This document shows, piece by piece, positions 5,866 to 8,537 of a stretch of 8,537 nucleotides of DNA (the first letter of the stretch is position 1; each line of letters starts with the position of its first letter). The position numbers and the translations under genes were made by a program. The notes under the pieces are model-generated. The model was not told where the DNA came from, did not search any database, and saw nothing but the letters and a program-made list of their open reading frames with translations. The DNA is taken from assembly GCA_030630445.1 (NCBI GenBank), contig DAOVNC010000139.1, positions 1-8,537 on the forward strand, given 5' to 3'. The stretch comes from Kiritimatiellales bacterium (GTDB lineage: Bacteria > Verrucomicrobiota > Kiritimatiellia > Kiritimatiellales > Pontiellaceae).

Positions 5866-6210
5866 CTAACGTGCCGGACAGCTGGCCAGGTGCTGGGCAA
5901 TGAGGCTCGACGTCTGGAATTGGTTTCCGTCCGTTTGGAAAACGGCGATCCCCTCTTCGCGCGCCGCTTCGAGCATATCGTCCGTGGCGGGGCGGTTGCT
6001 GCAAACAATAATGGCCACCACCCCGACGAGCGACGATACCGCCACGGTGTTCTTGTGCGCCTGGATGGTAATCAACACCGAGTCCTCTTCGGCGTGGGCC
6101 ATCACATCGCTCAACAAGTCGGAGGTATAGCCGTCCTGCACCTGCGTGTCCGTATATTCACCCTGCAAGCAGGCGAAACCTTCCAAGGATTGAATATCGC
6201 TAATCTTCAT
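5866..6210 (-). CDS. Stand-alone DRTGG-domain protein (second copy in cassette)
   Basis: A 114-residue protein consisting of a single DRTGG domain (Pfam family of that name). The core is GYTSDLLSDVMAHAEEDSVL (27-46), then ITIQAHKNTVAVSSLVGVVA (47-66) and a C-terminal half ending in an alternating helix/strand pattern. The DRTGG fold is known from the region before the catalytic domain of long phosphotransacetylases and from proteins with CBS domains, where it is thought to be a ligand-binding or regulatory unit; its ligand is not established. GAGGAG lies nine bases before ATG 6210. The start overlaps the end of the CBS-ATPase gene by 11 bp, implying translational coupling. It differs clearly from the first DRTGG protein at 7132-7470, so the two are old paralogues, perhaps forming a heteromer. 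Confidence 0.88.
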   Translation of the reverse strand: MKISDIQSLEGFACLQGEYTDTQVQDGYTSDLLSDVMAHAEEDSVLITIQAHKNTVAVSSLVGVVAIIVCSNRPATDDMLEAAREEGIAVFQTDGNQFQTSSLIAQHLASCPAR

Positions 6211-7132
6211 TTTGCTTCTCCTCTTTAAAATGGATCACCGTCCGAATCATGGTCCCCATTCCGACGGCGGACTGGATGGCAAACTCGTCGGAAACCCGCT
6301 TTACGTTGGGCAGTCCCATGCCCGCACCGAACCCCTGCGAACGGATCCATTCATTGGCCGTTGAAAAGCCTTCCGTTAAAGCCTGCTCGACATCGTCAAT
6401 GCCGGGCCCGCGGTCGTGCGACGAGATTTTCACACGATCTTTGTTGATATCAAAGCTGAGCATGCCACCGATCGAGTGGGCCACGAGGTTGATTTCCAGT
6501 TCATAGCTCGCCACCGCCACCCGGCGGACCAGTGCCAGGGAGATACCGCGCTCCTTCAGGAACTTCTTGATTTCGATCGAGGCCTTTCCCCCGTTTTCAA
6601 AATCGTAGCGGTTCAGTTGGTAGACTTTCACCAGTTCCAGCGAAGCGTGCTCCTCCGGGTATTCGTGCAGGTGCTCCATTTCGCGCAACTGCCGGGATAG
6701 CTCGCGAATCAACGCCAGATTAATGTTGCGGAAGGTCAGGATTCCCACCAGCTCATTCTTCTTGCTGACCACCGGGAAGCTGCGGAAGGAAAATTTGTTG
6801 AACGCCGAGATGGCAAACGACAGGGGCATCTCCTCCGCCAAGGTTTGCACTTCGCCCGACATGCGTGCAATCACACCCTCGTCCATGCCGCCCTCTTCGA
6901 GCGCAGTCATCACGTCGTTCATGCTCACGAAGCCCACTACGCGCCGGTTGTCGACCACCGGCACTCCCGTGATGCCATTGCTCTTCATGATTTGCTGCAC
7001 GTCGCGCATCGTGCAATTGCGGGAAACGGCAAACACCTTCTTCGTCATCACCTCGCCGATCTTCAAGCCATAGATCAGCTCTTGAACCCGCAGCGACGAC
7101 TGCAACGGCTCTTTCTGCTCCTCGTCGCTCAT
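6200..7132 (-). CDS. CBS-CBS domain protein fused to an RsbT-like histidine-kinase-type ATPase
   Basis: A 310-residue cytoplasmic protein. Two CBS motifs (about residues 22-80 and 84-145) form a probable adenine-nucleotide-binding pair. A helical linker follows (about 146-185), then a GHKL ATPase domain (about 185-303). In the ATPase, E211 and N215 of YELEINLVAH form the N box, DRGPGI (240-245) the G1 box and GFGAGMGLPNVKRVSDEF (267-284) the G2 box. The stretch GPGIDDVE..L.EGFST, then GLP.VKR..DEF.I.S..G.GT, is closer to RsbT-type switch kinases than to RsbW/SpoIIAB. No phospho-accepting histidine domain is present. Its ATG shares one base with the stop of the upstream DRTGG gene. Likely role (inferred): an energy- or nucleotide-sensitive regulator that phosphorylates or binds a partner. 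The usual STAS-domain target is not encoded in the window. Confidence 0.88.
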   Translation of the reverse strand: MSDEEQKEPLQSSLRVQELIYGLKIGEVMTKKVFAVSRNCTMRDVQQIMKSNGITGVPVVDNRRVVGFVSMNDVMTALEEGGMDEGVIARMSGEVQTLAEEMPLSFAISAFNKFSFRSFPVVSKKNELVGILTFRNINLALIRELSRQLREMEHLHEYPEEHASLELVKVYQLNRYDFENGGKASIEIKKFLKERGISLALVRRVAVASYELEINLVAHSIGGMLSFDINKDRVKISSHDRGPGIDDVEQALTEGFSTANEWIRSQGFGAGMGLPNVKRVSDEFAIQSAVGMGTMIRTVIHFKEEKQNED

Positions 7133-7470
7133 CAGAGTCCCATGATTCGGCCAAGGCGGATGCAGGATTCATACTTCGGAAATATTGTGCAAAACAGCGC
7201 AATGTCCAGCTCTTTGGCCAGCGCAATCATTCCATCGGTCACCGTTTTGTTGTTGGCGATAATCACGGCCTCGGAACCCACAATCCCCGCAGAACGAATC
7301 GATTGCTCGGTGGAAAGCGAGGTAATGACCAGCATCTCGTCGCGGTCGCTCATCAAGACATCGCTCATCAGATCCGACGCAAAAACCGATTCAATGCTGA
7401 TCTGTTCCCAGCCCTTAGGGGCATGGTGGACTTCCGCTTCGAGGGCATCGGCTATCTGTATTAAACGCAT
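7132..7470 (-). CDS. Stand-alone DRTGG-domain protein, first gene of the minus-strand operon
   Basis: A 112-residue single-domain protein. The core VFASDLMSDVLMSDRDEMLV (29-48), followed by ITSLSTEQSIRSAGIVGSEA (49-68), aligns by eye with the second DRTGG protein (ASDL.SDV, then IT.L/Q, then the G-V-A/I-I-I segment). Its function is presumably ligand sensing or regulation, as for the other copy. It is the promoter-proximal gene: its stop overlaps the start of the CBS-ATPase by one base (TGATG), and its ATG faces the divergent surE region. The ribosome binding site is only moderate (GGGAAG close to the ATG). No catalytic residues are recognisable. Confidence 0.85.
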   Translation of the reverse strand: MRLIQIADALEAEVHHAPKGWEQISIESVFASDLMSDVLMSDRDEMLVITSLSTEQSIRSAGIVGSEAVIIANNKTVTDGMIALAKELDIALFCTIFPKYESCIRLGRIMGL

Positions 7471-7492
7471 GGGCTTCCCGATCCAAGGTTGA

Positions 7493-7547
7493 GTTTAACT
7501 GAAAGGGCTATGATAGAAAAGGTTTTCGCCACGGCGTTCAACTGAAA
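7493..7547. promoter_or_regulatory. Divergent promoter region with a 12-bp direct repeat (candidate operator)
   Basis: GTTTAACTGAAA (7493-7504) and GTTCAACTGAAA (7536-7547) match at 11 of 12 positions, 43 bp apart, that is, about four helical turns. Between them TATGAT (plus strand, 7509-7514) and TATCAT (minus strand, 7515-7510) overlap and could be -10 elements for surE and the sensor operon respectively. No good -35 at standard spacing was found for either, so the promoter calls are weak; the repeat itself is plain. Confidence 0.35.
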
Positions 7548-7607
7548 TGCCGCCATTTTTTGCTTATCGTCATTGATGTTTCCGCGGCAGATGCCCATAT
7601 TTTCGGC

Positions 7608-8369
7608 ATGAAAATTCTACTTAGCAACGACGACGGCATCCACGCGCGCGGCATCTCCGTGCTCCACAAGGCAATTGGCGGGCTTGGCGAACTCCATGTC
7701 GTCGCACCCGACACCGAACGCAGTGCCGCCGGGCACGCCATCACCCTCACCGACCCCATCAAAACCATCAACGTCGAGAAGAACGACCAGCTCTTCGGCA
7801 CCGCCGTCGGCGGAACCCCCGCCGACTGCATCAAGCTCGCCCTCTGCCTGCTGATGAAGGACGACCTCCCCGACCTCGTCGTTAGCGGCATCAACCTCGG
7901 CTCCAACACCGGCATCAGCGTGCTCTATTCCGGCACCGTCTCCGCCGCCAGCGAAGCCGTCATCCTCGGCGTCCCCGGCATTGCCATCTCCCTCTGCACC
8001 TATCAGGATCCGCATTGGGACACCGCCGAAAAAGTCGCCGCCGAAATCGTTGCCAAGGTACTCAAAAACCCGCTGCCCGACGGCACGCTGCTCAACGTCA
8101 ACATTCCCAACATTCCCTACTCCGAGCTCAAAGGCATGAAGGCCGCCCGCATGGGCCGCTCCCGCTTCGTCGAAAAGTTTTCCGTCCACCGCGACCCGCG
8201 CGGCAACGACTACTACTGGCTCGACGGCGAGCTCGACCTGCTCGACGACTCCGCCGACACCGACGTCCGCGTCGTCGAATCCGGCTACGTCGCCCTCACC
8301 CCCATCCACAGCGACCTCACCGCCCACCACGCCATGGAACAGGTCGCGGGGTGGGACGTGGAGTATTGA
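7608..8369 (+). CDS. surE: 5'-nucleotidase SurE (survival protein E)
   Basis: A 253-residue cytosolic metal-dependent phosphatase that removes 5'- or 3'-phosphates from nucleoside monophosphates and can act on short polyphosphate; normal family length. The start is set by MKILLSNDDGI at ATG 7608; an in-frame TTG 48 bases upstream would only add an unrelated extension. Metal ligands known from the family are present: D8 and D9 in SNDDG, S39 in TERSAAGHA, and N96 in VVSGINLGSN. GGTPADCIKLAL (68-79) and YSGTVSAASEAVILGVPGIA (107-126) are further signature segments. No Shine-Dalgarno sequence is visible. Third codon positions are extremely C-rich compared with the minus-strand genes. It is transcribed divergently from the DRTGG operon and is the only substantial plus-strand gene in the window. 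Confidence 0.95.
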   Translation: MKILLSNDDGIHARGISVLHKAIGGLGELHVVAPDTERSAAGHAITLTDPIKTINVEKNDQLFGTAVGGTPADCIKLALCLLMKDDLPDLVVSGINLGSNTGISVLYSGTVSAASEAVILGVPGIAISLCTYQDPHWDTAEKVAAEIVAKVLKNPLPDGTLLNVNIPNIPYSELKGMKAARMGRSRFVEKFSVHRDPRGNDYYWLDGELDLLDDSADTDVRVVESGYVALTPIHSDLTAHHAMEQVAGWDVEY

Positions 8370-8503
8370 GGCGTGAAAAGATCTGGCCCTTTACAAGCAT
8401 TTTAAAATCCTCTCTGTTTACATGGGAATTCCAAACGACACTGTGATCTTCCCTTTCCGGATTTTCCGAAGGTGCTTAGCCCGCTCGAATCATCAGTGTC
8501 TTT

Positions 8504-8536
8504 GTTTCAATCCACGCCCCCCGCGCGGGGGGCGAC
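8504..8536 (-). CRISPR. Single type I-C-like CRISPR repeat at the right edge (array continues outside)
   Basis: The 33 bases begin GTTTCAATCCACG and end GGGGGGCGAC on the plus strand. On the minus strand this is a repeat starting GTCGC and ending GTGGATTGAAAC, the well-known type I-C (Cas5d) form. A perfect 20-bp palindrome (8515-8534, CGCCCCCCGC and its complement) gives the expected crRNA hairpin. The orientation implies transcription from right to left. No further repeat is found at spacer distance in 8370-8503, so this would be the leader-distal end, with leader and cas genes beyond the window. Only one repeat is seen, so the call rests on recognition of the repeat sequence. Confidence 0.8.
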
Positions 8537-8537
8537 G

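Noticed and set aside
5858..6004. 49-codon N-terminal extension of the PHP protein
   Set aside because: It lies over the DRTGG gene in another frame, looks like low-complexity shadow sequence, and the ATG at 5857 has a clear AGGAGG before it.
7617..8330. Glycine/valine/aspartate-rich minus-strand open frame of 237 codons
   Set aside because: It is the shadow of surE; its composition mirrors the C-rich third positions of surE codons.
8452..8472. Imperfect hairpin CCTT..CGG/CCG..AAGG downstream of surE
   Set aside because: The stem is short with a two-base bulge and no T-run follows, so it is not a convincing terminator.
8370..8503. Possible further CRISPR repeat or leader left of the terminal repeat
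   Set aside because: No match to the repeat, even degenerate, is seen one spacer length away, and repeat orientation puts the leader on the other side. The stretch holds no gene that I can support.

Overview
The window looks like chromosomal DNA from an environmental bacterium of the PVC group, probably a Kiritimatiellota/Verrucomicrobiota-type anaerobe. This rests on the G+C-rich coding style, the gene set and spacers packed with short hairpin repeats. It is an impression from the sequence, not a database placement.

Layout from left to right. (1) Positions 1-629 hold the N-terminal part of a minus-strand GlcD-type FAD-linked oxidase, which runs into a 22-bp tandem repeat of two alternating palindromes at the left edge. 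(2) Positions 630-1435 are a repeat-rich region with one small minus-strand gene (1023-1223, unknown function). Six hairpins there each begin with the tetranucleotide GTAG, like REP elements; two of them lie inside a dispersed repeat of about 88 bp present twice. (3) Positions 1436-7470 hold a long minus-strand gene series. In transcription order it is: DRTGG-domain protein, CBS-CBS-RsbT-like ATPase fusion, second DRTGG-domain protein, PHP-domain phosphoesterase, TrkA, TrkH, and an RluF-type pseudouridine synthase. The first four are tightly coupled (1- and 11-bp overlaps, then an 8-bp gap) and are surely one transcription unit. The trk genes and rluF follow in the same direction with gaps of 69, 78 and 45 bp, filled largely by short-period tandem repeats upstream of trkH and rluF. 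(4) Positions 7471-7607 form a divergent promoter region carrying two copies of a 12-bp direct repeat. (5) Positions 7608-8369 encode SurE on the plus strand. (6) Positions 8370-8503 hold nothing recognisable. (7) Positions 8504-8536 match a type I-C CRISPR repeat, cut by the window end.

How the genes may work together: the DRTGG / CBS-ATPase / DRTGG / PHP set looks like a small signalling cassette, with nucleotide-sensing CBS domains, an RsbT-like ATP-binding switch, two stand-alone DRTGG sensors and a metal-dependent phosphoesterase. I recall the same kind of cassette beside [FeFe]-hydrogenase genes in anaerobes. Here it lies upstream of the potassium uptake pair TrkA/TrkH, and no hydrogenase gene is visible. 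This cassette is the best candidate in the window for an under-described system. Both window ends fall in repeats, so the window may be one whole assembly contig.
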